A stretch of DNA of 64,000 nt from contig CM060886.1 of the NCBI GenBank assembly GCA_030762935.1, positions 36,379,509 to 36,443,508 on the forward strand, written 5' to 3'. This document shows, piece after piece, positions 1 through 13,408 of this stretch. A program made the translations under genes and the position numbers. The stretch is from Hymenopus coronatus. Its lineage: Eukaryota > Arthropoda > Insecta > Mantodea > Hymenopodidae. Below the pieces are notes generated by a model. It saw only the letters and a program-made list of their open reading frames with translations. It did not search any database and was not told the DNA's origin. Numbering within the stretch: position 1 is the first letter of the stretch; every line of letters starts with the position of its first letter.

Positions 1-1059
1 ATTTTAAAAGTTTGTAATTAAATTGGAATAAAAAAAAGTCATGGTGTCCAAAAAAAAAATGTTTTCCCGTTACTTTTTGATACACCCTCATAGCATTAAT
101 GATAATGTATCATAAGAGGAAATAAAGCAAACTAAGATACATTTAAGTATGGTGTATGTAACTTTATTATAGCTGCTGTAAGTTGTGTATTCCTGTTGAA
201 GGGTAGTATTTAACTTGACAGATAGTACAGTACTTTTTAAGTATAAGTTGGTGATCCAAGTGATGAGTAACAGCAACTAATCAGCTCGCCACTCAACTGC
301 AATGTTGGCCCACGTTTGTTTGTTCTTCAATTTCCAAACCTTGTGTTGAGTTCCAAAATAATTTTAAAAATTTGGTAGTGAAATTAACATAATGAATACA
401 TAAAATCAAGAAGAAAGAGCACATGTTCTATAAATATAAAGTAATAATGACCTTTAAGGAAGGCAACTCAAGTTTATAAATATATTTTATACTCAGCTAT
501 ATAATACTCAGTATAATCCAATGATGATGTACCTAATTACATCTCTTTCTTTGATTTCTATTAATTCTTAACAAAGTGAGTAGCCAGTTAGTCTATGCTT
601 ATTTTGAAATTATATATTTATTGCAAATGTTTAGCATGCAAATTATTCATTTTTAAAATAATGAAATGGTAATTTTTTAATAATCATTAGTTTATATCAT
701 TTAAGGTAATATATTTTTATTAGGCAAAATTCCAAGTGATAAGTTCTAAGTATTTTGTCTACAAAATGTGTAACATCAACAGAGTTTACTTAGTTTGAAC
801 AACTGGAATTTAATAAGTATTAATTAGGTACATAGTTTGTATTTTCTGAATATTTCTGCATAAACAATACCTCCATCCTAGAATTTCAAAAATTAAGCTT
901 AACGTGTTAGCAAGGCATTTCAAATATAATATAATGGGGACACTAATAAATAACACAAGCAGCACATCTCATTCAGTCTCTCTGGTTTAGTGGGTTTCTT
1001 AGTTATTCTTTTTCTTTTGCGATTTACCCTCCTTGTGTGGAATACTTATACCTTCCAGG
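1..1059. other. AT-rich sequence with no recognisable gene
   Basis: This stretch is AT-rich with short homopolymer runs. The only open frame near it is a 62-residue minus-strand frame without domain-like composition. I see no splice-bounded coding exon, RNA gene or clear transposon end. Confidence 0.5.
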
Positions 1060-1290
1060 ACATCTGACCTGAGGTGAGATGCCTGTTAAGGACCAGACAG
1101 ATTCTGGATCAGAGAGAGTAGACAGAATAGAAACCAGCCCAATGCCTGGTATGACAGTGAGAAAGGGATTATATGAAATGATGATGAAATGGATAAAAGG
1201 AAGGGCAATTATGGAGCAGGCAGTGGAATGAACAGTGGCGGAAAACCATAGAAAATCCTACCCAGATAAATAAATAAATAATAAATGTTA
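1060..1290 (+). repeat. Possible SINE-like or retroposon tail with a TAAA-repeat end
   Basis: The stretch is somewhat richer in G than its surroundings and ends in a run of AAATAAATAAAT at about 1262-1285. That is the kind of simple tail left by target-primed reverse transcription. I found no convincing tRNA A/B boxes and no second copy in the window, so the assignment rests only on composition and the tail. Confidence 0.25.
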
Positions 1291-1299
1291 CTGTCATTA

Positions 1300-2470
1300 A
1301 ACTTCTACAGCAATAGACGTCAAATTATAATACAGTATATTCAGTTTCAAGAAATTCATTAATAGTATAAACAGGATTATTCACTAGCAGCTTATGTAAT
1401 CTAGCTTTAAAGATAGTTTGACCAGACTTTAATTCCAGAACTACATGAGAGTTATGTGACTTGGTTAATCGTTGATAAGGTATTTCTATACAAGTGCAAC
1501 TGCTAGTATTATAGTTATGCACATCTCCCTTAACTGCTAATGTTGAAACATATTTCTAACATACAATAATACATTATAAATGTATAGGTTAACTACTGTC
1601 AAACACTGCAGTCTGATAAAAAATGGTCTACAATGGTCTAATTTACCCGAGTCAGAGATTATCCTAACAAGTTTTTTCTGTAACAATAAAATGTCATATA
1701 CATGTCCACTATTTCCCCATAACAAAATTCCATACTTTGAAAAAAAGTAAAATATGCTGATCTAACATAGTTATCTGAAATATGATTTTTTAAATTCCTG
1801 ATCAAATAAATAACTCTAGAAAGCCTTGCTGATATATTTTTTATATGTGGTTCACAAGGTAATTTACTATCAACAAGAATACCTAAACATTTAATAGTCT
1901 TCGGTATAGTTCATAAACCAAAATACATTTCCTGAGTTTTACTTTTATTTAGTAGAAAACCATTTGCTCTGAATCATAAGGAAGCTTGAGAAAGTGTATT
2001 TTGTACTAAGGTTTGAAGCGAGTTTGAATCTGAACTTTCATTTAGAAAATTGCCATCAACATGCTATATTGTTGGAGAATTTACAAAAGATGGCAAATCA
2101 TTTATCATTAATATAAATAGGAGCCCTAACACAGACCCTTGTGGCACACCAAACCTAATATTAATTAAGTTTGATCTCTCTTTACCAATGCACACTAATT
2201 TTTGCCGATTTTCAAGGAACATGTTTATACTCTTACTACTCAGATCATAATAAGATAATTTATTTTAAAGTATTTCATGCTCTACACAGTCAAAGGCTCT
2301 ACTTAGATCACAGAAAAATGTTAGAGCAAAACTCGAGCGATGTTGGTTTGTTCATCGCAAATCTCTCATGCAGTCCCCTGAGGCCTTGTTGAAAGGCAAG
2401 AGGTCTAATCACTTGACCACAGTGCTGTCTAATTATTATTCTTTCAAGTAAGATAGTAATTATAACAGAA
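1300..2470 (-). pseudogene. Decayed non-LTR retrotransposon (LINE) reverse transcriptase, minus strand
   Basis: Translating the minus strand from about 2450 to 1325 gives successive pieces of a LINE polymerase. A degraded GVPQGSVLG motif (RT motif 4 region) lies near 2140. It is followed by a conserved thumb/C-terminal stretch around 1725-1537 that reads LLWGNSG...LQKKLVRII...CRPFF..L, and by a C-terminal piece near 1520-1325 ending in a YTINEFLE-like block. These blocks are typical of Jockey/CR1-like LINE ORF2 ends. The catalytic YADD box is not intact and the reading frame shifts between pieces, so this is a dead copy. The family assignment comes from motif recognition by eye. Confidence 0.7.
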
Positions 2471-2606
2471 GTAGAATAGTTTTACATGTATTCTCAACAA
2501 TTTTACTTTTCTTCCATTTGTTCTCCATAGTAAACACATACAATTACAATAGTTAATTATTTTATATTAAAACCAGTTAAATAAAATAAATACAAAAAAT
2601 AGATTT

Positions 2607-2607
<1 letters not shown>

Positions 2608-2665
<58 letters not shown>
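2608..2665. repeat. (TAA)n microsatellite
   Basis: About 19 uninterrupted trinucleotide units of AAT/TAA, followed by a short (ACA)n-like stretch of CAGCAACAACAACC. It is one of three long TAA arrays in the window (the others are near 7128 and 48616). Confidence 0.95.
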
Positions 2666-2667
<2 letters not shown>

Positions 2668-2984
2668 GCAACAACAACCACAACAACAACAATTCTAGTG
2701 AACCATGCAAGAGAAAAATCAAAGGAAACACAATTACGTTTTCTCCTGTATTAAGTGGAAAGCAAATTTAACATTGTTTTAAAACATTGCTTCTTTTTTC
2801 TGTAGGAATTAAAGTAAAAAACTTAATTATTTATTCAGGGAAAACTGTATCAAATATTTGTAATATAAAAGGTATTTCAGCTGTTTCCAAGAATATTACA
2901 TTCAACTAAAGGCATTTTTTAACAGCCTGTGTAACTAAGGCAGTGGAAGAAATGATAATGATGGAAATATGATTACAATTAAAA

Positions 2985-4130
2985 CGTAGAAATACCAGGA
3001 CTTCTTTCTGCAGATGACTTGGGATCAATTACTTACATTGGTCTAGCGAAATCAATTGAAGCATATTGAAATTCTGTAAGGAGTGGGGGACTAAGAATAA
3101 ATACTTGGAAATCAAAAATCATGGTATTTAAGAATGGAAGCAAACTACAAAAATCAAAAATGGTATTGGGAAGGGACAGAAATTGAGGTAGTTCATAAAT
3201 TTGACTATTTGAGTATTAGGATTAGTGCAAATGGAGGGTGGAGGGAGCAAAAAAGAAGGTTTTAGCATAAGGAAGGTTGGCTGCAGGCACTAAGAACCAG
3301 AAATGCATATAAAATGGTTGGAGAAAATATATGACAGTAGTAGAAACTAAAATGATGTTTAGATTTAAATCACAGGAATTTCTGTAAACAAATTTGGGGC
3401 TATCTAAATTCTCACTAAATGAGGTGGCATAAGCTGAATTTAGGCAGAATAGGGAGTAAAGGAAAAATAATGACATATCCCTGAAACATTGGTGTAGGGT
3501 CGAGAATTTAGAAAAAAAATAGCATTTTGAAATATTGTTTAGTAGTGCAAGGGTTAAAAAAATTATCGAGATCATGGAAAAAATTGGTCTGGGTATGGTG
3601 TGGAGGAACAGAGAGCGCAAGTTAAGTGGATTTTGGAAAGAATTAAACAAAGAATTGATCATAAAGAACTACAGGAGATATTAGGTACTTTCAGAATCTA
3701 AAAGTCTCTGAGGGTAGACAGGAAGATAAAGAAAATATGGGGTACACAGAGTTATGTAGATAAAGGTGAAAGTGGATGAGAGAAGAAATAGGGGGTAGTG
3801 GAGTTGAAAGATTTAAGAGGAAGTTTAAGAATATCCGGTGTGTAGAAGCAAGACATGTAATTGGCATGTAATTCTGGAATAGAAACTAAAGAAATGAGAG
3901 CAAAACTATGGATTGAGAAGCGGGCTAATTTGCCAATAGAGATAAGGGGGTAATGTTGATGAATATGAAAGCTAGGCACTAAATCCTAGAGTTTGGAGAT
4001 TAAAAGAAAATGGTTGAAGAAAACAAATAAAAATGGGGATGTAGATTGGCTAGAAACATAATTAAATATAGAGATGGAGGTCAGCTCTAGATATAAGTTG
4101 GCCTGATAGTTAAATAACTGCAAAGTTAAA
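2985..4130 (+). pseudogene. Decayed LINE reverse transcriptase C-terminal half, plus strand
   Basis: The plus strand at about 3010-3320 reads like the region just after the RT catalytic box: a TADDLG-like remnant at about 3012, then a block resembling LRINTWKSKIMVFKNG and a TEIEVVHKFDYL block. This order (ADD, then NTxKTKxMVFxxG, then VxxFxYLG) is characteristic of non-LTR retrotransposons. Downstream, around 3840-3990, a degraded CLACNSG...ETKE stretch resembles the cysteine-containing C-terminal domain of such ORFs. Many stops and frameshifts are present. The long minus-strand frames over this region (146 and 75 residues) are antisense shadows. Confidence 0.65.
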
Positions 4131-4189
4131 ACTATTTTGAATAAATTGGTTAAACAGCAACTCAGGAAAAGTCATTGCTGTATTTTCTT

Positions 4190-6470
4190 TATATGGTCAA
4201 GATATTGTAAAATAATATTATAGAACCAATTGTATTATTAAGTGAAAATAAATTCAATTCAATTATGATTAATGCTAACACAGCTGATCCCAGAGCCTTT
4301 GGGACTGAAATTTGCCTGACTTGTATCTTGCTGTGATAAACAAAACCTGTACAGAAGGTAATCTGTTTCAATGAGCTGAAGGTTGCCCTCATCATATTCA
4401 ACTCAAAGTACAGATACATAATCTGGGTGAAATATAAAAGTATTAAAAACATAACTCAATTTAACAGAAAACAGACACAAATTGAATGCAGGGAGACAGT
4501 TCTGGTAAACTTAGAGCTAATAGCACAAATATTTTATAATTAAGTCACTTTAGATAAGCATAACTCTGCAGGCAAAGCTTAGTGTTAAGAACATATTTTA
4601 AAAGAAAGAATTGCTAATTAGAATTACTTATAGACATACAGGCAGGACTATTCATATACCAGGTTGTCTCCTCCTCTAAGATTCATGCATATTAGATAAG
4701 TAGGCTTTAGTCCTTATCTGCAATGTCACAGTTATATGGCTGAATTATATAACATATATTTTTGTAAATAAAAGCTAAAAATGTTTAATGTTCTACCTTA
4801 TATAACAAACAAACCAAAATTCATAAGGCACTGTAACTGTGAAGATTTGCTGAAATCTTATTTTCTTTTATTCAGTTTGTGCCTTTGGAAATGTGAATGT
4901 AAGCTTCCAAAAATTATTAGATAATGATGCAATAAATTCAAGTCCTAATGTGTTCCCATATCTAATAAAGGGAACCTGTATTTCCTGAAATTCTTATTTA
5001 ATTGATGATACATTTTCTGTAGATTATACAAAGATTAATATTCTAATGCATTTAAGATATCCAAGTTGGAAGTTTAATTCCTGTTTCCATATGCATTTTG
5101 TAGTGCTGAAATAGTTGTAGTGGCTTTATCCAAAAAAACCACAGCCTTCCTGTTGAAGAGTTGTGTTGGATAATTCTTTGCTCTTAGAGTTACTGACAGA
5201 TGGGTGTATATAAAAACTAAACCAAAGTAAAAGTATCAGTATCAGTTTTAAAAAAAGTATCTACCAAAGTTTAGCTCATGTTTTGTTTGCATTCACATCC
5301 AAAATTTTATTACAGAGATAACTTTCAACTTAATTTGCTTCTATAAAACTTTGCACAATGTTCTTCTCTTTTGTTTGACTTATTTGAAATCTGAGACCAT
5401 GCATAATATATTTAATATATTGTGTAACCATGCTCTTGCATGATGAATTAGATATTTCAGCAGTTTACTTTTTAAAAAATCCTTGATACACTTTGTAAAT
5501 TAGTCTTCAAACATTTTCATTTTTTATTTACAGGACTTAATGTATCATCAGGCATAGGAATTCTTAAGCAGTTGATTTCAAGTTATCAATTCTCAATCAA
5601 TTATTATTATTATTATTTTGAATGTGTAACAGCATCCAAGATAAAATCAGTTTGAGTTATGCCAAATAGGAGTGGTTGATTACCAGTGATATTCTTAACA
5701 TTGCTCTAGAAACAGTTCAACTTTTATTTCCTTCAATCCTAGCTTTAATGTTTAGAAATTCCTATGCCCATAATTACTGTTTCTTTAATCTGATTTTTTA
5801 ACTCTCTTCATGATTCTTTGGATGCCTTTTGTCTCCAAGAGAGGATTCAGAGTACCTTATGTGCCATATGTATCTCAGTTTCTGAATGTATTTCAGAGAT
5901 TGATCAAATTTCTGACCCCTTAAATTACAGGGAACAGATTTTTACTTGAATAACATACAAAATAAAGAAATATATCTGTAATTACTGGATAACAATTGCT
6001 ATGCAATTAGTAACAGCAGTGATATATTCTTGTATAGATATTATCAACAGTATTTGTTTTCAATTTTGAGACATTTTTTTTTCAGGTTTCTTACAGTGAA
6101 TGCTTTCATAAGTTATTTTTCACATCTTGCAGCTTAAAAGTAATTATTTTTAAGATTAGCAAGTGCTATTCTAAGTATAAGATAAGAATGGCTTTCCATT
6201 GAGCATGCTATTAACTGTGTTTTTGATTGTTCCATTCTCTATTTCTTTTCTTACTAGATCTAAAATTTTGTTGCCCTGTATTTGTTTCATGTTTATTTAA
6301 CCTGAACAAGTTAAAGGTATATGCATCATGCATGAAAGGGAAATGCACGTAATTTTTAGTACTTTATTAAACATTAAAAATACTACATGATCTAAAACAA
6401 AATGTAATTGTTTTTTATCTGGAGGTTTTATTTAAATATCTTACTTAATGCACTTCACTTATGTTCAAGC
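4190..6470. other. AT-rich intergenic or intronic sequence, nothing recognised
   Basis: I see no domain-bearing open frame, tRNA-like boxes or terminal inverted repeats here. Only short homopolymers and a brief TTA run near 5600 stand out. Confidence 0.4.
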
Positions 6471-6477
6471 AGTGATT

Positions 6478-6479
6478 GC

Positions 6480-6516
<37 letters not shown>
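6478..6516. repeat. (ATG)n microsatellite
   Basis: Roughly 13 ATG/GAT units in a row. The poly-methionine open frame across it is an artefact of the repeat. Confidence 0.95.
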
Positions 6517-6517
<1 letters not shown>

Positions 6518-7127
6518 CAGTGGTGGCTCCTCAAGTGCGTTTGTGCAACCCCCTGCAATTTTCCCAAACCTCCAATTATATTTTCAACACTATATTACAA
6601 TTTTATCTCCTGATTATCTGTAAGTAACACAGTTTTGAGCACCTGTTGGTTTGCAACCGTGAGGTAAATTCTCAAGGCAGTCCATTAAAGTGTGTTGATG
6701 GAAGGAGCGAGGAACAGGGATAGGAAGAAGTGCCAAATTCTCTTTGTGGCAAACCTTGCCACAGTTTGTCAAACTAATCATTGGTACCAATATAATACAG
6801 TTCCATTACTAAAAATCTATTTAAATCAGATATTTGTCCAAGGAAATAAAAATGGAGAGGGGAAAGTATAGATTTGATGTGCTCTTCATATAGCTATACA
6901 ATTCTCAGTGCTGTTACTTTTTAATTTTTAAATTGACTCTTTACAGCCACAATGTAGGTATGTGGTACTCCAGTACGGCACTGTCAAGGTTCTGGCATTC
7001 AGTAATACACTGTTTTGGCCATCTGTCTAACTCCATTAGAAGGAACTTTAAACATGAAAAAAGCATCATGAAAACATTTATTTGTGCCAAAAGCTAATTT
7101 TGTGCTGGGCTTCAGTGAATAGGTATA

Positions 7128-7128
7128 T

Positions 7129-7185
<57 letters not shown>

Positions 7186-7200
7186 TATAATTATTATTAT
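7128..7200. repeat. (TAA)n microsatellite ending in a TAATTATAATTATTATTAT palindrome
   Basis: An AAT array of over 20 units that turns at its right end into ATTATTATTAT, so the last part can fold back on the array. The poly-isoleucine open frame here is a repeat artefact. Confidence 0.93.
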
Positions 7201-7401
7201 TAAAGTAGGACTATGGGGAACATACTTTCAAAGTGAAATATCTCCAAATGTAAAGAAAACTGAATTTTATTTGTTGATTCAAAATTGTAGGAATTGATTA
7301 AAACTGAAATATTGGCATTCAACGTTTCAACAAATTCTATTTTATTCTCTCTGCTCTGGTTCAAATGTACTATAGGCAGAGGAAGTTGTGCATTTATACA
7401 A

Positions 7402-7740
7402 AATTTGATGTAGAGATTTTAGTGGATATACACGTTTTGGGGCCCCCTGAATAAAAACATTTTTGGATAAAGGGCTAAGCATGCATGTCTGCATATGTTA
7501 ATAGCATAACCCAAAAACCAAAAGTCGCAGAAGTACAAGGATGAGTGTGAAAATTTCCAAATAAATCCTCTCAACTAAAACTACCCTTTGCAGAGAACAT
7601 TTTTTGAAAATTGCAGGAATATGTAAATCTCATACTTAAGTTACGAACGACATAAGGGTACAAGGAAATATTTTCAATTAATCTTCACAACTAAAACTGC
7701 ATTTTTCATTGATAAAAATATTTTTCTGAAAATGCCACTC
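7402..7740 (+). repeat. Diverged fragment of the palindrome-ended dispersed repeat family
   Basis: The first 120 bases (AAATTTGATGTAGAGATTTT, then a GTTTTGGGGCCCCCTGAATA block) align by eye with the 5' parts of the copies at 35596 and 58920. The fragment is strongly diverged and its terminal hairpin is missing. Confidence 0.45.
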
Positions 7741-8169
7741 ATGTTTATGATATGTTACAAGTGTTAAGACTACAAACAAAATGCATACCTTAAAATTTCT
7801 AGGAATGTAAAATTTTTTCACTGATTATTCTGAGGTATTAACTTTGTATTTTAAAGTTTTTATCTATTTCTAAAGCAATAAACAATAGAGAAAAGCATAT
7901 TTAAGAAAATGGCAGACCTCTGTAAACTTTCTAAAAACCCAATTTTTGCAATTTGCAAGAAGCTCACTTTCATTTGTTTAAATGTTAATGATTATTTGTA
8001 CAATTGATACCTTTAGGAGTGAGATGCAGAATTAAAATAAATATAATCTTTAGATGCCATGAGCACAATGACTTAGCAATTACCTCACCAAAAAGGCATC
8101 TAGATTACCAGAAGTTTATGTGCAAACAAACTGTATCAGCAAACAAAGCTAAATGTCAGCCTAAACAAT

Positions 8170-9405
8170 TATTCCAGCCCAATATTAACAGTTAAGCATG
8201 GAGTTCCACAAGGTACAGTGTTAGGTCCAATTTTATTTCTTATCTTCATTAATGATATAGGAAATATAGAACTAATAGGTAAAATATTTCTATTTGCAGA
8301 TGATATTTTTCTATTTTATGAAAACAAATCTGAATCGCAGGTAATGAAAGATATGCAAACTGACCTTACAACACTGCAGACATGGTTCACAAATAACAAC
8401 TTAATCCTTAATGCCAAAAAAACTAAATATATGCTTTTTCATAAACTCTCTAGGCCCATTACAAGTAATATGTCAATTAAGATCAAAGATAATGTTATAG
8501 AAAGAGTAAACAAATTTACATACCTAGGCTAACACTAGACTCATCTTTGACATGGACATACCATATTGAACACATTATCAGCAAAACAAACTCCATTATT
8601 CGCATATTGTACAGGCTAAAAGATCTAGACTTAGATAACAGTTTGTAAAAGAAGTCTTTATTTTGCACTCTTGCACCCCAATTTTCTGTATTTAAATGCA
8701 GTATGGTCCAATAACAATAAAGAACACCTAAACTGTTTAGAAATCCTACAAAAGAGAGCTATTAAAATACTTTATGGATTTAACATTTTAAAACCTTCCA
8801 TAGAAGTAGTTAAGGAAACAAATATACTGCCATTTTCCTTTCTCTGTAAATATAGTGAATCTTCATTCATGTATAAAGCTGAAAATAACCTCCTATGTAC
8901 CAACTCTGTAATCAAATACAAAAGAGATATTCACTCCTACAAAACTAGATCGGCCAATCACATGTGTATAGAATCAGTTAACTCTACCAAATATGGAATA
9001 AAACGTACATTACATAGTGCCACCAAAACATACAACTGTCTCCCACTTAACATTAAACAATCATCTAACTTATCCCAATTTAAAAACAAACTCTTCAAAT
9101 ACCTACTTGAGCAATACTGTAATTCCTAAAAATTTGACAACACAAAATCCCTATGGTGTTTCTTGAAATATTGCATTAAGTTTAATCACACACCCACACA
9201 AATTACAATAAAAAAAATTGTGTGTATGTATATGTATATATATATATAAAAAATGTATACTTATATACTCTTTTTTTATATGTGTTAATGTGATTTATTC
9301 TTTGTATTTTGCTTACCGCCTCACTAAAGGGCAGTCCCTACCTAGAGCAATATGCTCATTGGGACATTCTATGTAAATAAATAAATAAAAAAATAAAAAA
9401 ATAAA
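8170..9405 (+). pseudogene. 5'-truncated LINE with reverse transcriptase C-terminus and TAAA-rich tail
   Basis: The element enters abruptly inside the RT domain at an HGVPQGTVLGPILF motif (about 8198), followed by the catalytic FADDI box at about 8300 (F-A-D-D for the usual Y/F-A-D-D). A conserved NLILNAKKTKYM block and the ERVNKFTYLG block come next. A stop and frameshift at about 8530 separate this from the C-terminal 152 residues (8671-9129). A short 3' region ends at about 9390 in (TAAA)n repeats. A second copy of the same family, about 90 percent similar by eye, lies at 35726-36485 and shares the 3' end AGCAATATGCTCATT. No RNase H domain is seen, as in CR1/Jockey-type LINEs. The copy is inactive. 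Confidence 0.85.
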
Positions 9406-9409
9406 AAAA

Positions 9410-11145
9410 ATGTAGCTCACAATTTATGAGCCTTACTTGTCAAGGGTTAAATGGGAGTTTGTATCTCACCTAAATAAGGCTTAGTGGATATTTTCAACAT
9501 AAATTGTATATGCTGTATATATCAAAAGCATCTCAAATCTCTTCAAGACAAATCCAAATTGAAAAGTTCTCCAGTTATATGAGAATTTTATTCTATACAC
9601 AAACCATGATATTAACTTCCTAAACACAACTATAAAATCTCTAGAAATTCTGGGTAAAAACAGTTTGCTTCCTAAATGTTGATGTTCTGTTTCTTCAGAG
9701 TGTTTAAAAATATGCAAAAATATAGTTTGCTTTTTTTGACATCTATATTTCTAATTTTAAAACACGCTGGTTTTGATTTTAAAAATGCAAAATAAAAAAA
9801 GGGAACCATATAGATGCCTCTATTTTATATGGTTTAAATTTTGGGAAACAAAATTAGAGGCAATGAAAAGTAGTCATATTATGATCATACTAGAGCTATT
9901 AAAATAAGCACAGTCACATTTATACTTAAAATCTGATAAAGAACCAAAATGCATAGTATTATTAAGTCAATATAAATATGACTGTTAATACCTTTTTATC
10001 ATAGTTTTCTTCTATTATAAGAGAACTAGCTGAAAAGAAATAGATAAACAAAATCATGATAGCATGCCTATAAATTGAGTTCAGATTTTTCTTAAGATGC
10101 TAAAACATAGTAGTGGTTTGATACAGTTAATTATAAGTCAAAATGCGTTTTTATAATGCAAAATAAAGAAAATTCCATGTAAATTCCTCGCAGCAGGGTT
10201 GTAAATTAAATTGAATTTGTCTTTCACTGATTAAATATGGGTACAATATATGGACTTGTCATGATGTACAACATATTTACAAAAAAAATATTTTTCATAA
10301 CAATAATTATAAACTATAAGTGATAAGAGGATAATTATATTTTGCTTCATTTCTCTGCCTCTTAGCATCATTCTTTTGCATAGAATACCAATGTATATGC
10401 CTCGGTGAATTTGTTTATAATTTTACAGCAACATAAAAAAGAAAACTTAGAATTAATTAAATATAGGTAGTTAATAAGTAATATTTTTATGAGACAATAG
10501 GATTTGTAGTATTCTTTAATTGGGTAGGAGTAGTTATTTGGTAAAAATATTTCTGTTTTACAAGTACCTTAATATATAATTAATTCTTTTTATATACATA
10601 TGTTGGCAGATTCATGAATAACTTTATTCCAGCAAACTTAAAGGGGTTTTCAAATGTCCTTTTCTAAATGTATTATGAAGATCTATATGCATTTTTATTA
10701 CAAGCATTGTAATCATGTACTTCAGAATTTGTAATTAAATTTCTCAAATTCTTCTTTATATGTAATAAAAGTTCATTTATATAAAACATAGTAAAGATAA
10801 TATTTCAGTCTTCTGAAACATTCTCTGCTGCTTTCTTTGTTTTTTATTGCAACTTTTACTCTTGATATTCTCTTTTTTAATTTGAGTATGCATTTTCCCA
10901 TAATATTATGTCATATAACATTTTGGAATGGAAATATGTAAAATAACTTATTATTAGCATATCATCTAAATCATCTTAGCTGTCTAAGACAGCATATTGC
11001 TTTACTTAGTTTGTCAGCCAAGTTTTTGACTTGCATGTCAGACTATCATTCAATGTTTTAGCACCAAAAGTAATATTAGATTTCTTATTTGTTCCTAACT
11101 CTTATGTTTAAAATTGATAGCTACAGCTTTTATCTTCATTAAGTT
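9410..11145. other. AT-rich sequence, no gene recognised
   Basis: The largest open frame is 78 residues and has no domain features. I found no transposon ends or RNA gene signals. Confidence 0.4.
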
Positions 11146-11149
11146 GTTG

Positions 11150-12470
11150 TTGATCTAATGTGCAGGATTTTGGTTCATCAATTTTTCCCTAGCCAGCCAA
11201 TATAGATTATGTATCTTCCCATCTGGTACAGCTTTCCTCAATTCTGTGCATTCCAGTAAGTGTTCTCCATTTAAGATCTTGTCAGCATTGCATATCTTAC
11301 AAGTGCTGTCATTTACAAAACCAAACTTATGTAGATGTTCCGCCAAGCAGTCATGCCTAGTGGTTAGTCTGAAGTGAGCAACTGCTTCTTTTCTTTGGAC
11401 ATTTTTTATTTTTTGTACTTCTTTTACATTGGAGTAATTTTTATTAGAAATTTCCTTTTGAATATTATGTTGGTATTTATGTTCAATATTAATTTTGATA
11501 TTTTTTAGTTTTTCATCTAATCTACAAGACCTTTTAGGTTTTGAATTTAGCACTGCATACTTTTTGGACAGAAAGTCTATAGTCTCATAACCATTGTAGA
11601 ATTATCTATTGAAATTTGTTTGGAGTAATCTATAATAAGATCTCACATTCTTAATATTATAAGATTCATATGGACTATCATATCTTTCTATTGTTTGAAT
11701 GGTAGAAACTCAGTCTGTGAGAACAATTACTTTATTTTCTTTTATATCAGTCCTATAGTACATCTGTTCTAATGCTTGTATTGCAACCACTTCACTATCA
11801 AAATTTATGGATTGTATAGGCAATGTAAAATAATGTGAAAAATATTTACAACTTCCCATATTATTCTCAATTTTTCTGCAGAACCATCTGTGTAAATTCT
11901 GAGGCACTTTGTTTCAGGGAATTGATTGTGTAGGTGTTCAAATGTAACAATTCTGCATACTTCTGGTGAGTCTTCCTGTTTATTTAGTTGTTCTGTCTGC
12001 TCTTTATTTATTATCTTAATAAAATCCATTGGATTAGTTCTAGGAGGATTTCATAATAAACATGCTTTGAGAATAATGAACAGGGTTATCTTAACTGCTT
12101 GATCATTTTTAAATGCATTGGTATACCATTGTTATAGGTTAGAAATAATATGGTACCAAGAATGGATCCATTTGGAACACCAGTTTTCTTTCTCTAGTTT
12201 TGGAGGTTTCTGTTCATTAACTCCATTAATATAATCTAGTTCTACTATTTTTGTCTTGTTTTCTAGGTATTACTGGAATTAAATATCTGCTAAATCTCTG
12301 ACTTCACATTAATACGCTTTGTCATGTAATGTCATGATCCACCATATCAAAAGCTTTGGTTAGGTCTATGAATAGCCTCACATCAGTTTACTATTATCCA
12401 GTGTATCATAAATTCTATCAATGAAGTTCATTATTGGCATGTTAGTGGATTTTCTGCTTTAAACCTAAAA
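11150..12470 (-). pseudogene. Decayed LINE with RT and RNase H remnants, minus strand
   Basis: Reading down the minus strand, an RT motif appears as GVPNGSILG near 12180 (one substitution in GVPQGSILG). An RNase H start follows at about 11900 (LRIYTDGSAEK, the first catalytic Asp block) with a later VIVLTDS-like block near 11710. The C-terminal domain at 11553-11155 contains AHFRLTTRHDCLAEHLHKFG, CKIC and HLLEC, the cysteine/histidine tail of RNase H-bearing LINEs. Antisense of 'GVPQG' and many stops show heavy decay. The 37790-40030 element has the same architecture and is better preserved. Confidence 0.75.
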
Positions 12471-13408
12471 TTTGCTAATTATATTGCAGTAGCCTGATCT
12501 ACAAAATTTGCCTATGAAACTAATTCACAACTATGAGAACCAGAGGCCATGGTTATTTAAAGGTAGATGGTAGTATCCATCTAGAGTTTTCATTGATTAG
12601 GACCATAGCAGTGCATCTCTGACTAACATTTCCTTACATCAAAATAGCAACATTTACTTGTAAACAAAAATGCTGTATCGATTTTATGGACAGTTGTAAT
12701 ACATTTAAGCTAAAATGTTTCATAACTACACTGCTAGATACCCAGATTACAAAGAGATAATTGAGAATATATAGTGTACAGGCTCAAAATTCTTTGAAAC
12801 AGAGGAAGTATTTATAAGATTTACTTATTATCATGGCAAACATTACTCCATACATATTGTTTTTACTGTACTACATAAATAATAGTCATTTAATCATCAT
12901 GGAGGAGAGTGAGTGAAATATTTTCAAAGGTTGTCTTAATGTACTCACTGCACAGTAGCAGTGTACACTATGAAAGGTAGGTGAAAATATATATATATAT
13001 TAAGTCAATCCTCCAGTTTTTGAGAACAGCAAAATTATCCATAATGTCCTCATGAAATGGCTGTTGTCTTATAAGTTAACACAAAAGCTCCTTTTGGTTG
13101 GAGAGGTTAACTACCTATTGATATATTTGTATTGTAATACAGTGTTTCAAAAACAGATTTAATGTATATACGTATATAAAAGAAAGTTGTGTTAGTTACA
13201 CTACTTATAACTCAAGAATGGCTGAACCGATTTGGCTGAAAATCAGTGGGGAGGTAGCTTAGAACCAGGAGACGGACATAGGATACCTTTTATCCCCTTT
13301 CCGTGGGACGTGACATAAAACATGGTATATGAAATGCAACAGACAGAAAAACGAAAAATTTATCAGTCAAAACATCAGTCTAGCCGTTCATTTGTTAAAA
13401 ATGGTATA

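Noticed and set aside
2608..2700. CRISPR-like or regularly spaced array
   Set aside because: The periodicity is a plain trinucleotide microsatellite; no spacer-repeat organisation exists anywhere in the window.
3222..3662. 146-residue minus-strand open frame
   Set aside because: It is antisense to the plus-strand LINE remnant (ADD box and KIMVFKNG blocks), and its composition (Phe/Leu/Ser-rich) is typical of a shadow frame.
7082..7297. Open frame with a poly-isoleucine run
   Set aside because: It is produced by reading a TAA/ATT microsatellite. The same applies to the poly-Met frame at 6408 and the poly-Tyr frame at 48592.
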